From positions 124,001-188,000 of the forward strand of contig JBAMDO010000088.1 of assembly GCA_037074765.1 (NCBI GenBank): DNA of 64,000 bases, read 5' to 3'. A model generated the notes under the pieces. That model had not been told where the DNA came from. It saw only the letters and a program-made list of their open reading frames with translations, and did not search any database. Positions 53,247 to 64,000 of this stretch are shown piece by piece. The translations under genes were made by a program, and so were the position numbers. Source of the stretch: Mansonella perstans (lineage: Eukaryota; Nematoda; Chromadorea; Rhabditida; Onchocercidae). Numbering within the stretch: position 1 is the first letter of the stretch; each line of letters opens with the position of its first letter.

Positions 53247-56200
53247 TCATAGTTCTTCATTATGCTGTTTTCTTTTTTGTTTCCGTAATTCCATGACATA
53301 TGCCGGATGACGTCGCACATATTCCACTTGCTCAAATAAACTGAACTAATTTTGATACATGAAAATTTTAAACGTCAAAATTTCAATCGTCTCTTCCCCT
53401 CTATAATGACCAGTCTAATATGTATATGAAAATTTTTGAAAAAACGTATGTATTTATACATACATATATATATAAATAATAAGGAATTTCATAATACATT
53501 CACAGCTAGAGCCATAAATAAAGCGCCCAGAACAAGGAGACTAAAACAGCCTCCGCATGTTCCAGGCATCCATGTTTTATAATCCTCCGTGAAATGACAT
53601 TTTGAAAACGTAGCTATCGAAAAAAATTTCGAAATTTTCAGAAATTCTATGGAAAATGATACGGGTATTATAAAAGACCTTTAAATGCATCAAATCTCTA
53701 ACTGGTATTCATTAGTACCCACCGAACTCATAACTGAAAACTTAAATACATGGTTGAAGATAAAACTAAATATATTATGAATATTCTTGGACCATTAAAA
53801 GGCCTATACGATGAGAAATTTCTAAAGGGACGGCTTACAACCAATAAAAACCATACGCACCATATTAACAAGCCTTCGAAATTCATCGCGATTGAATCGA
53901 TAGTTTTGAAATTTTTGATGTAGTTCACCCGTTTGCGGATGTATACCCTCACCAACTGGAAATACTTTATCACTTTTCACCCATGTAAAATATTTGACAC
54001 CTCGAAGACGTGCCAGATCCAAATAACAATCAGTATCACCACAGTTGTATCTTAAAATATTCGAAAGAAACGATAATCCACCCAAGCATCACAAATAATT
54101 AAAATATGAATTAAACCAAGAGAACAAATAAACAATACTAAAACTGGCAGATTACTATGTGTTCCTAATAATGCAGTACAATAAATGACTGCATGGTAAA
54201 CAAAAGTAAGAACCTTCAGAAATTTTAATAAAGAAAACAGTCCAAAAAAAACAACAGTAAAAATTAAAAATATTTAATTTCGAACTTTTTCATCTTCTCT
54301 CTCCTCCTGTTGCTCTTCCTTCTCCTCCTCCCTTCACTTGTCTATCATAATTCAAAGTTCCAGAAAATGCACAATTATAAATGATTATGATCCAGTCAGT
54401 AAGGAAGAAAAGTTATCTAGAGAAACATACAATTCGAAGATGACAGCCCAATCCGGTAAAAACAGCAAATGTGTTAAGCCGCTACCATGCATTCCAATAA
54501 ATATGTCGCTATTATGCGTGATTTCTAGTTGTTGTAAAAATGTAATGCTCCTATAATATTAAATGAAATTAATTAGGAAAAGTTGATTTTAGAAAAGGAA
54601 TTAAATTTTAAAAAAACCAGTAAAGAGTAAAAAAAACCTATTATAATCGACTCGTCTTGCGATTATGCCCGGAATGTCCTTCAAGACTTCCACTAACTGA
54701 AATGAGACAGCAACTCTCCAAGAAGAATATGACAATTAAATTACTAAATTCAATAAAACAAAGCAAGAAAATTGAAATAATATGGTAGCGGTGAATAAGC
54801 TGCTGATTGATATTTAACAGAGGACAATATTAACACAATCTAAAGTAAATTGACAGTTTAGACACAAGATAATTTCTCAGAATCATAACTACATTCCAAC
54901 ACACTTGTCATCTAAATGGGTAATTTTATTTTCCAGTAAAGTCTGCTCATTTCCCTAAAGCTTGATCGTGTTAATACATCTAACTTATTTAAGCGGAAAA
55001 AATTCTATCCAAAATAAAAAAGAGAAAGAAAAAATGATTGGAACGAAAACACCGTTATTAACAAAGATGAATGAGTGTGTTAGTCAAAAATTGAAATGAT
55101 ATTCAAAAATTAAAATTTAGATCGCAGCAAAGGAAAAAGAGAAAAAAAGTAAGACAACAATTTCACGAAATAATTGTTAATATTTTGAGATTTTTTCAAA
55201 ATTATTTATTTTCAAAAAAAAAATTTCGTTCGCATATTAGCCCAGAGAATTAACAAATAATTAGATGATTAAACAGATCAACTGATCGATAGACACATAG
55301 ATAAACAGATGGATGTGATGAAAAAAAATTGGAAAGATAATGCGAAAAAGTGAGAATAAGCACATTTCAAAAAATGTAATTATAGCGAAAAGAAACTCTG
55401 CTACTCGCATTACGACAAATGCTAGTTGCTAAAAGCTGAACAAAATTATTCCAGGTGTTACCCTATCTTTTCGAACAGCGGTCATCTGAATAGGATAGAT
55501 AGGATGAATGGTGGTAGTAAACTTTGGATAAGTCTCTGTGTGTGTATATGTGCGCATGTCGTTGTGAATCAGTGTGAACTACTAACAAACTAACCGTCTA
55601 ACTATTCCATTCTATAAATGCATCAATAAGTAGTTCAGTGCAAACTTTACATACTTCTTCATTCTCCTTCCATCTTCTTCTCCACCTTAACAGTATACAC
55701 AATTACCATACTTATAACTTAATTAAGCTCTTTACATATTTAATTACATCATATTAATACTACTAATGAACAATTTTAGTCATTTCATACCACTCTATAC
55801 AATAGAACATTTATTATAATATTCTTTTCCTTTTCAGAAAGAGAAAAAATGCATATGACTAATTAGCAATGTAGTTTTACCTGAAACTTAGCTTATTATA
55901 TTTATACTGCCATTTATTAAACCAGCTAATACTTAAAATTTCAGCTTATTTTCTTTTCCCAACTAATTTCCTCAATTTTAATAGTTTTACATTTTTTTTA
56001 ATCCAAACATTGTCCAAATCCAAATTTATTTCTGATCAGTCTTATTAATATTCAGGATATTATCACCTACACTTTATCTTTTACTCATCTACTTTTTAAG
56101 CATAGTATTTTTCGCCTTTTCGAAATTAATTGTTACAAATATAACTGATCAAATAAAATAGATATTAACATTAAACTTGGATACTATTAACGGATTATCA

Positions 56201-59200
56201 TAACCCAGATAAACTTCATGTAAAAAATTTGCAGTTTCAAATGGATAAATATATGCCGAAGGAGGGCAATAAGAATGGATTTGTAATGAAACTGATAATG
56301 ATGATATCGTATTTCATCGCGCATCGTTAATCCAATAAATATTTTTGTGATTCTTTCGAATATTATCATAATGGCTGCACCTATTCCATATAGGACTTCT
56401 TCAAACAATCTAGTTCGTTGATATTTTATATACTTTTTTAATCAGTAGATGTAATCTATCTGCAAGCGAAGCAACTGAAACTAAATTCTTATGGGTTTGG
56501 TGCAATTATTACAGTCATTGTTAAGGATATCTGCTTCTTAGTAAGATCAATAAGTAAAAATACTAACAATAAATAAATAAATAATAAATAAGTTAGAATG
56601 TAAAATTGTCGAGTTTCTATGATTCAGGATTAAAATTCTTTTCCAGCCAGTAGGATCATTCCCACCCACTGTTTATTATCGCGATACTTATGGACTACAG
56701 CATTTGATTGATGGTTATGGAATCCAACGGAATCATGCAGATTCCATCACGACAATGGAATCAGATGATACTGTAACAACCAAATCTACAGGTATATGTT
56801 GGAATTTCGCCGAAGACAGTAAAGGTGCTAAATTAATAAGTAAAAGCGGAATTCTGAGAAGAATCGAAAACTGGAGATAGCAATCGTAAAGATTAAATAT
56901 CATAAATAAAGCTGCAAAGAGTGCCATTTCGGAAACTTGTTTACAAAAGGAGCTACAGAGTATTGGAACATGTTATTTGTAAAATATATGGGTATAAAAT
57001 TCAAGAATCCTTATCAAATTTCACAGTAGTATAGTCCTTCCAAACCTCTAAAAATAGCCGGATGTAATTAGCTCGAAACCGTAAAAATATGCAAAGTCCG
57101 ATCTACGGAATCCTTTTTTTTCTTATGCCATAACTTCATAACAGTTTTTTGTTATTTGTTAACTTCCAGTACGTACAATTGCAAATATCCACAACGTAAA
57201 CCAGATGATCGAAAGCTCGACTTCCAAAGGAACCGTCAATTCTCCGTCATTTCATGTACGTTTATTTTTCCTCCTTCCATTGGCTTGAAATACATTTCTA
57301 TGAAAATATAGGAAAACCGAAAGTTTTGAATTTGGCGAGAGTTCCGGATGCTATGTTAGGAACAAAAAAGTTATAAAAACTGATTTCATAAATTTCAAAT
57401 TCCAGATTGATCAAGTGGTTACAAACCAAGTTATACTGATGCAAGCACGAACTTTGCTCACTCTAACTTTGGTCGCTCTCGGTGCAGCATTTCAACTGGT
57501 AAATGACATTTAATCATTTAAATTTTAAAATGAAAATTCAAATTAACTTATGATTTCTTTATTGATTTGGTTATTTTACAGATGATATTTGGTATAATAT
57601 GCGTTTTTTATGATGGCTGCCCATATTACCTCGCCGTTATCGCAAGTATCTTATTTATGCTCAATGCTTCCACTGCATTATGCTTTATAAGGTATAGGCC
57701 AACACGGATATTTCTGGTAAGGATTTAAAAAAAAAAAGAAAAAACGTCAAAGACTGTCGGAAAAATTGAAATAATTGTGTTATAAAATTATTTGGCTTGA
57801 GCCAATAATCTTGTGTTTACGATTATTTCGTTGAATGACAAAATTTTAAATTCTTCTTGACTAAAAAATAATTCAGTATATAAAATTATATATATATATA
57901 ATTGTATATAAAATTCTTAAATGCAGATGTTGGACTATTGTACAGTACAAATCCTAGATGTAGCTGTTGGTTGCAGCTGCCGGAATATTATAAAGATCTT
58001 TTATACGTAGCTGCAATCACAAGCGCTATAGAATAGGATCTCTCTTTCCTAACACTTTCTAATCTTTGATAAGCTTTCGCTTTCGATTTTCAACAGTCTT
58101 GTGCTTCCAGCTCCTATTGTTCACAACAATAATTTGGTGTCCGAGGTGAGGTACGATGGCCGCTAGTGCAAAAGAAGGTCTTAACGAAATGGAGGCAACG
58201 GATATGAAACCTCGGGTACCAATTTTTTGTTGTGAACGAAAATATTGGTAACAATGGTGATGATAACATGGAAGTGCGGTGCTTCTTAAAGGTTTATTGA
58301 TTACGTTAATAGTATTATTAGCGAATACGTATTATAAATACAGTTATAGATGAGTTTCTTGTTAGTGAAAAAGAGGAAAATTTCGGGAGTTAAACTGTTG
58401 AGTTAAAGGTTGAACAGGAGCTAAAAGCTAAAAGATTATCGGAAGTCGAATGCTGAAGCTAATCAAGGATTGGTAAATGTTAGGAAAAAGAAACCTATAG
58501 CGCTTATGGTTACGTTTAAGATCTTTAAAATATTCCAGCAGCTGTAACCAACAATTGCATCTAAGATTTGTACAGTAAAATAATCCAACATCTGTATTTA
58601 AGGATTTTACATATAGAATTTTTTAGGCAAAAAGAATTTAAAATCTTATTATTTAAAGAAATAATTGTAAACACAAGATTATTTGGCTTAGGTCAAATAA
58701 TTTTATAATACAATTATTTTGGTTTTCCCGACAAAAACTAAATTTGCAAAAATTTTGAAATTTTTGAGCTATGACAGCTAAAAAAGAAATCTTACTCTTT
58801 CATCGCATATAATTCTTCGATTAAACAATTATAGTATGAATAAAACTAATCTTTAAGCGTAAATCACTATAAATAAATAAGCAAATAACTCTTAAAATAT
58901 CGCCTACTGATTTGATTTTCCTTGTAAATTTAACGATTCATGAATCCTGCAATTTTTTTAAGACTTGTATAAATCAAAAAAAAAATAAATGGACAATACA
59001 TCCTTTTATAAATGATAGGAATATTAACGATGTTCATTTTTTAATATTAATGAATATTTTAGATGCTTTGTATTGCGTTTACTAGTATTTCCTTTATTGT
59101 TGCTGTGACAATATTTATTTGGACAGCATACTTAATCTATGGTGAGGATAAGCAAATAAGAGGCCAAGGATGGTCATTTTATGAGGTTAATGTTTGTTCA

Positions 59201-62200
59201 ATAAATTCGATAACAAATTGTTCCCTTAGGCTATAAAAAAAAAGAAAAAAATAGAAAATAACACTTCCCAACAGAATGAATGAACATTCATTCATTCATT
59301 CGTTCATTGAAATCCGTAGTCACTTTTCAGGAAAATTTCCTAGAGCTTAATCGAATTGTATCCAATACACGAGTAGCTATGTACAGTTTGCACATGGTAC
59401 TTTCTCCCATACAAGGTAAAACAATGAGCTGTTTTCAAAAACATTATTCCTCAATTTTTTTTTTTTTTATCTTTGAAACTTTAAAACTGTTGAATAAAAG
59501 ATATGCGGTGGGTCTGGCAACTCTACATGTTAATGTTACACAAGTCCAAATTGATAAACTTGGTAAATTCCAGATTAAGTAGTAATTAAACGAATAAGAA
59601 AAGTTACTGACAAAATGTTAGAAGCAAAAAATATAGTAAAACATCAATAAGTTCCAACAAATTTCACGTTTCGACTTTATATTCCATTTTTCGATTTAAT
59701 ATAAAAATATTCTTTTTCAGAAAAAGATTATTTTTTCAGCACTCTGCTGCGCTGGGATTTTGAATATACTTTTTAAGAATTTAAGACATATTCAAACTGA
59801 TCGAATAACACGCGGCTACTTTTTCACGCAACCTCTTATCGGACAACAGGTTAGAATTTTTTCAAAAGATCGGAAAGAAAATGATTTGTTTCTTTAAAAT
59901 CTGAGTTTATTGCTAGGAAGGCCATGCACAAATTCGATCTTGAAAAATTTTGAAACTTGAAGGATGAAGCAAACAAGTAGCATAAGTGAATATGACTAGA
60001 TTTGCAGACAGTGCTCGTCCCAATTGAATTGAAACAAGTAGAAACATTTGATGAAAGTGAAATCGAAAATGCGTCCGTTGGCGTACAAACAAGCGGTGGA
60101 TATCAAAGCAATAAAGATAGCTTATGAAGTTAGCAAAATGCATTTACAAATATTCCTCCTCAGATATTTTTACAAACCTTTGGTATGAAAAAGAACAAAA
60201 TAAAAATTTAAATATTTGAAAAAATAAACAAATAATCATATTTCATTCAAAACAAATCACATTCAAAACAAGCAGCTAAAAACAAATAATACATAATTCG
60301 CAATTATTCACTTACCTCATCTTCGTTAATTATTTTCCTGAACGAAGTACTTCTCGACAGTAACGTTACGCGAATCTTATCCAATAACGGTCCATTTTGT
60401 CGAATCATCAAACGATGAAGGATATGACGAGAAAATGCATGAATGAGACCACTTCCTTCACAGCCATCAATCGAAAACAATTTTATAAATCTCTATATTG
60501 AATTTTCATTTTGAAAATTTGAGCTTTATTGTCCCAACAAGAACTTTATAGATAATTGATTAAGAAATAACCAGCTGTGTTGATTACTGATCATAAGAGG
60601 CAATCTATGCATTAAAATATCAAGCTCAATTTGGAATATCAATTATGCTAGAGCTTTTCTAGCATCTATAGTATAGTGTAAAGTACCAGGTGGTGTAATT
60701 AAAAAATAGAAACAGTACACCTGATGCATACATATATTCGGCAAATTAATCGATAAATAAATGAATGATTAAATTTGTACCACTAAACGACAGCAGAAAA
60801 AACTTAGTCAAACTATCCGAGATAAAAGAAACGCTTAATTTGTAATGGTGAATATCTCAAAAAAAAATTTGCTATTATTCCAATTTGCTTCCTTCTACAA
60901 AAATTTGAAGGATTCTTCCTTTATTAGAAGTGTGTTCATTACATCTAACACAAATGAAGCAAGAGTTTTTCTTTTCTCCCTTTCTCACATATCAATCCTA
61001 TCTCCCTCATGAAATTTTGAATAATGTAGAGCCAGATCAGTAGATTCAATTAGTTTAGAACTAAAGTCGACATTTTTAAAACAAAAAAGAAAAATTAAAA
61101 ATTGGACTTACTAATGGCATATTATAATACAGACCAAACCTCTGTCGAGCGAGCATCGAAAACATGGCGTTCCGGAAACAGACCATTTTCCCGCCTAGAT
61201 TGATCAACTCATGAGGTGTATTCACCGTAAAAGCACGCCAAGTAGCTCCAAATAAGGAATCTACGAAACCATCAAACCACTAAACATATATCATAAGAAC
61301 ATAATAAACCAATTTCCATTAAAGTTTTTCCAAGTACAAGCTGGATAAATTAAATCTCAATACGAACTGTTTCTTGTCTATAAATCATAGTTACGTTATT
61401 CAAATAAACTATACAGAGTAAGTTGTGACTAATATAGCTAAAACAAAGAAAAATAATTAGCAAAACAAAACGGACGCAAAACCAACCGTATCCCACCATA
61501 GGATATCGATATCCATATCAATCGAACCATTAATATGTTGGCTTGCATACAAATTGATAAAATCACAGAAGTGATGATACATATTTACTGATGCATCCAG
61601 TTTGATCAGCACTGTTGGCTTATCAAAAATTACATCACATCGATGCTCCGAAATCCGAAAATCAGGATACGACGCGAAATACTCTAGCTCATGAGCCCTA
61701 AATAGTTAACACCAATTACAGTTATCTTCAAAACACCATCAAAGAGCTATAAAGCAGGAATATCTTTAAAAATTAATACAAAGTTCAATCCTAAAAAAGG
61801 AAAAAAAAATTCCAATAGATAAATAAATTAGTCAGAAGTGCAGTGATGAGAAAGACTAATACTGTTAGAAGCAAAACTTCTTGAAAAATATCGCCTTCAG
61901 CACATTCAAAAAATTACTGACCAACTTTGCAAATAACTTTTTTCATCCGCCCTGCTGTGTAGCAATTTTTCGTTAAATACAGCGTTACAGTTTCCACCCA
62001 CTTGTCCTTTCTGAATTACATCATTTCGGTATCTTAAATCCAGAGATTTTTTATGGCAAACAAAGTGATGCAAGCGAGTCACATCGAATAGAAATTCTGA
62101 ATTAATTTAAAGTACCACAAAAAAAAAAAAAAAAACAGCTGATTAAAAACGTCACACACCTTTTCGAAGTTTTCGAATTCAAGTTTTTGAAGTCAAAGAA

Positions 62201-63773
62201 AATATTCCTTGCCCGGCAGAATCTTAAATGATTGGAGCATTCCAGAAAACTACCTTCCTACAAATAAATTGACTAAATTCCTTAAAATTAACGCATGAAA
62301 TTTCAATTTAAAGAGTGAATCCCACTCGAAAACAACTAAAAATTCGGTAAACCAAGTGAAAAATATTCGAGTAATGATTACTTACAGTATGATTTGAAAT
62401 GCAGATCGGTTCAATGGTGTAAAATTCTTGCGCTAATTTCGGAAAATCGCCTTGTTTTTGAAAAATCTCTAACTGTGATTCAGTACTGCTCCTACCCCTA
62501 AAATGTTAAACTGACCGAAAATTTGACCGATACTCGTTCTTCCTTCACTGGCTCTTCGCTGAGTAATCCAATCAACATTTCAAACACAAAGTTTGATCTA
62601 TTGCAAATACAACGCTTACTTTCTATCTGGTGACAGCTTCTTCGCTAAGCGTTCTTTTACTCAAATCTACTTAATGGAAAAATAACAAACTCCGCAGCAT
62701 ACATTAAATTATATTAAAAAGAAGAAATAGCAACAGCTAAAATAGTATAACAATAACAATAAAGCATTTATTTCAAAGTAAGATTGGCGAGAAATAAAAA
62801 AAGAGCATATTGAGATTCAATAATGAGGCATACTTTTACTAGTAAAATGTAACATAATCAAAGAAAATAAAAACAAAGAATAAAGTTGATATTTTTGTCG
62901 GAAAATATATATGAAATGATAACTTCATAAAACTTAGAACCAACCAACTGTCTGGTTCCGTACATTTCGTTTTTCGCACGGAATAACTGTTTTCCGGATC
63001 ACAATTTGGCTCATAACCCCAACAACGTTTGTTGTTTGTCATATACTAAAATTATACTGACATATAATACATGATAACCATGATTTAAAGAAAGAAAAAA
63101 ACAAAAAAAATTGTGGAATATAATCTGATGGCTAAAAATGTTGAACAAAAGCTACTAAGTGGTCAAATCCATGTCATGTCACATCACGTGCTTCACAGAA
63201 ACGCCGCGTCAAATGACACAGTAGTTTTAGAATTAAAGAGTTTTTAAATCAAAACTTAAATTTACAGTAAACTTAAATTGGAACTTTAGGAATAACTAAA
63301 CTCTGCGCTAATCTGAGTAAATTCCCCTTCTTTTTACCAATGGAAGACATAACAAAATTACAATATTGTATTTTTTCTCTTTAATATGCACGCAAGATAA
63401 AATAATATGAACCACATAGAAAGAAAAATACAATACTATATAAATAATAATATTCATATACATAAATAATATTTGTATAAATAATAATATTTGTATACAA
63501 AAATAATAAATATTAATAAATTAACTTTTGTTCAGTTCAACAATGACCCTTTCTAGAAAAAAAGATTTGAGGAATTCATTAGAAAACAACGATAATAATA
63601 GTAACCTTTAAACGGCAAATTTCATTTTCGAAGCACAATTTGCGTACCGCATTATCTCGGTTTACCCAATAAAGAATATGCTCTTCCGGTAAATGTAAGC
63701 TATCGATCAAATTACATCCTTTTACTGCTAGTGAAGAAAATAATAGTAATACCAGAAGCATGACTTTATACAT
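53247..63773 (-). CDS. EOGT: EGF domain-specific O-GlcNAc transferase (EOGT), GT61 family
   Basis: ER-lumen enzyme that transfers GlcNAc from UDP-GlcNAc to Ser/Thr of EGF repeats in secreted and membrane proteins. Twelve exons fit in phase: 63773-63606 (signal peptide, [10 protein letters not shown] core), 63045-62941 (CWGYEPNC), 62558-62534 (25-nt microexon), 62471-62382, 62096-61922, 61697-61487 ([13 protein letters not shown]), 61279-61112, 60492-60316 (SRSTSFRK), 54696-54638, 54550-54431 ([20 protein letters not shown]), 54050-53861 ([11 protein letters not shown]) and 53330-53247. The total is about 523 residues, close to the roughly 527 of the vertebrate enzyme. The final exon gives the C-terminus HNEEL, resembling KDEL/HDEL retrieval signals; reading through its donor would instead give a 15-residue tail without one. 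Intron 8 (54697-60315) holds another gene on the opposite strand. Intron placement around the microexon is my reconstruction. Confidence 0.92.
56647..60127 (+). CDS. Nested four-transmembrane protein of unknown function
   Basis: Eight exons join in phase: 56647-56791, 57170-57255, 57406-57498, 57582-57716, 59063-59185, 59331-59415, 59740-59849 and 60008-60127, ending in TGA. They give about 265 residues. The N-terminal about 85 residues are polar and cytoplasmic-like. Four hydrophobic segments follow: [15 protein letters not shown] continuing into the next exon, [39 protein letters not shown], and a last one around [17 protein letters not shown] polar tail of about 45 residues closes the protein. 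Topology suggests a tetraspan or MARVEL/clarin-like protein, but I do not recognise the family. The phase at 59415 requires the acceptor at 59739 rather than the one 20 bases upstream. There is no certain start codon: the first exon is open at its 5' edge, and an upstream exon is likely. Confidence 0.75.
57756..58732. mobile_element. Foldback (giant hairpin) element, about 0.98 kb
   Basis: The left arm, from GTCGGAAAAA at 57756, is matched by an inverted right arm ending TTTTCCCGAC at 58732. Strong pairing covers 57756-58033 against 58494-58732 (for example ATAATCTTGTGTTTAC against its complement near 58670). Weaker pairing continues inwards to GTCCGAGG near 58140 and CCTCGGGTACC near 58211, leaving a loop of about 60 bases. 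The right arm carries about 170 unmatched bases and the left an AT microsatellite. There is no transposase frame, so it is a non-autonomous MITE or foldback-type copy. It sits in the fourth recognised intron (57717-59062) of the nested four-TM gene. I could not identify a target-site duplication with confidence. Confidence 0.75.
59275..59309. repeat. GAAT/ATTC tetranucleotide repeat in inverted arrangement
   Basis: GAATGAATGAA passes directly into (CATT)n, giving a simple repeat that is also palindromic. It lies just upstream of the acceptor at 59330 in the nested gene. Confidence 0.75.
60199..60204 (+). other. Candidate poly(A) signal, nested four-TM gene
   Basis: Canonical AATAAA about 70 bases after the stop at 60127. 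It falls before the next EOGT exon (60316-60492), so the nested transcript could end inside the host intron. Confidence 0.5.
63411..63515. repeat. AT-rich imperfect tandem repeat in EOGT intron 1
   Basis: Imperfect copies of an ATAAATAATATTTGTAT-like unit, almost pure A/T. Low-complexity intronic sequence. Confidence 0.6.
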
Positions 63774-64000
63774 TGCATTTTATGTCCTGAAAACGAAAAA
63801 TGTAACTTGAAAAAAATGAATTAAACGCGCATTTTTTGCTTTATCATTCCGATGTACGCAAATAATTTTGTTTGTCTCAATAATCTGTAATGGCGATACA
63901 AACTAATCAAATAATAGTAATAAAATACTTTGAAAGAAAAAGATGGATTTGAACTTTTCTTACATTCAAATTTCAATCAATCTCAATACAGTCAAATTTT
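63774..64000. other. Upstream flank of EOGT gene
   Basis: Sequence 5' of the EOGT start codon. A minus-strand AG (CT at 63787-63788) a few bases above the ATG could be a trans- or cis-splice acceptor. No other feature was seen before the window ends. Confidence 0.4.

Larger units (their letters stand above)
54697..60315 (-). other. Large host intron of the EOGT gene
   Basis: A 5.6-kb intron, far longer than the others in this gene (mostly below 1 kb). It contains the complete recognisable part of the four-TM gene on the plus strand. The stretch 54697-56646 shows no assignable exon, although a 5' exon of the nested gene may be there. Confidence 0.85.

Noticed and set aside
58156..58257. Short ATG frame in the loop of the foldback element, MAASAKEG...
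   Set aside because: Only about 33 codons, no homology seen, and part of it belongs to the right hairpin arm.

Overview
This is nuclear DNA from a nematode, most likely a parasitic clade III (spirurid or filarial-like) species. The evidence is AT-rich sequence, short exons with GT-AG introns of about 50 bases to 1.5 kb, and gene content: a class VII myosin, an ADAMTS protease with many thrombospondin repeats, a Lustrin-Kunitz repeat protein and a patched-related (PTR) protein. The taxon is inferred, not proved. No rRNA, tRNA, CRISPR array or prokaryotic operon was seen. Coding regions are multi-exon, so each CDS entry gives the outer limits, with exons I could phase-check in the text.

Layout: (1) 1326-18113, plus strand: unconventional myosin VII (hum-6-like), from mid-motor to stop; its first exons were not found. 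(2) 19033-32195, minus: secreted ADAMTS metalloprotease with about 13 TSP1 modules, tail-to-tail with the myosin. (3) 32196-38116: gene-poor spacer with one perfect 16-bp hairpin. (4) 38117-44251, minus: protein of seven alternating Lustrin-type and Kunitz-type modules behind a Thr-rich stretch. (5) 46530-51701, plus: complete patched-related 12-TM protein, head-to-head with gene 4. (6) 53247-63773, minus: complete EGF-domain-specific O-GlcNAc transferase (EOGT, GT61), about 523 residues, with signal peptide and an HNEEL C-terminus. (7) 56647-60127, plus: a small four-TM protein nested antisense in the 5.6-kb seventh intron of the EOGT gene; one of its own introns holds a roughly 1-kb foldback element.

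Four of the six genes act in or make the secretory/extracellular matrix compartment (ADAMTS, Lustrin-Kunitz, PTR, EOGT). This fits cuticle or apical matrix biology, but adjacency alone does not show that they work together. The least ordinary signals are the nested gene with its giant-hairpin element, the loss of the reactive-site disulfide in six of seven Kunitz modules, a 25-nt EOGT microexon with a separate exon supplying the ER-retrieval tail, and a divergent myosin P-loop.
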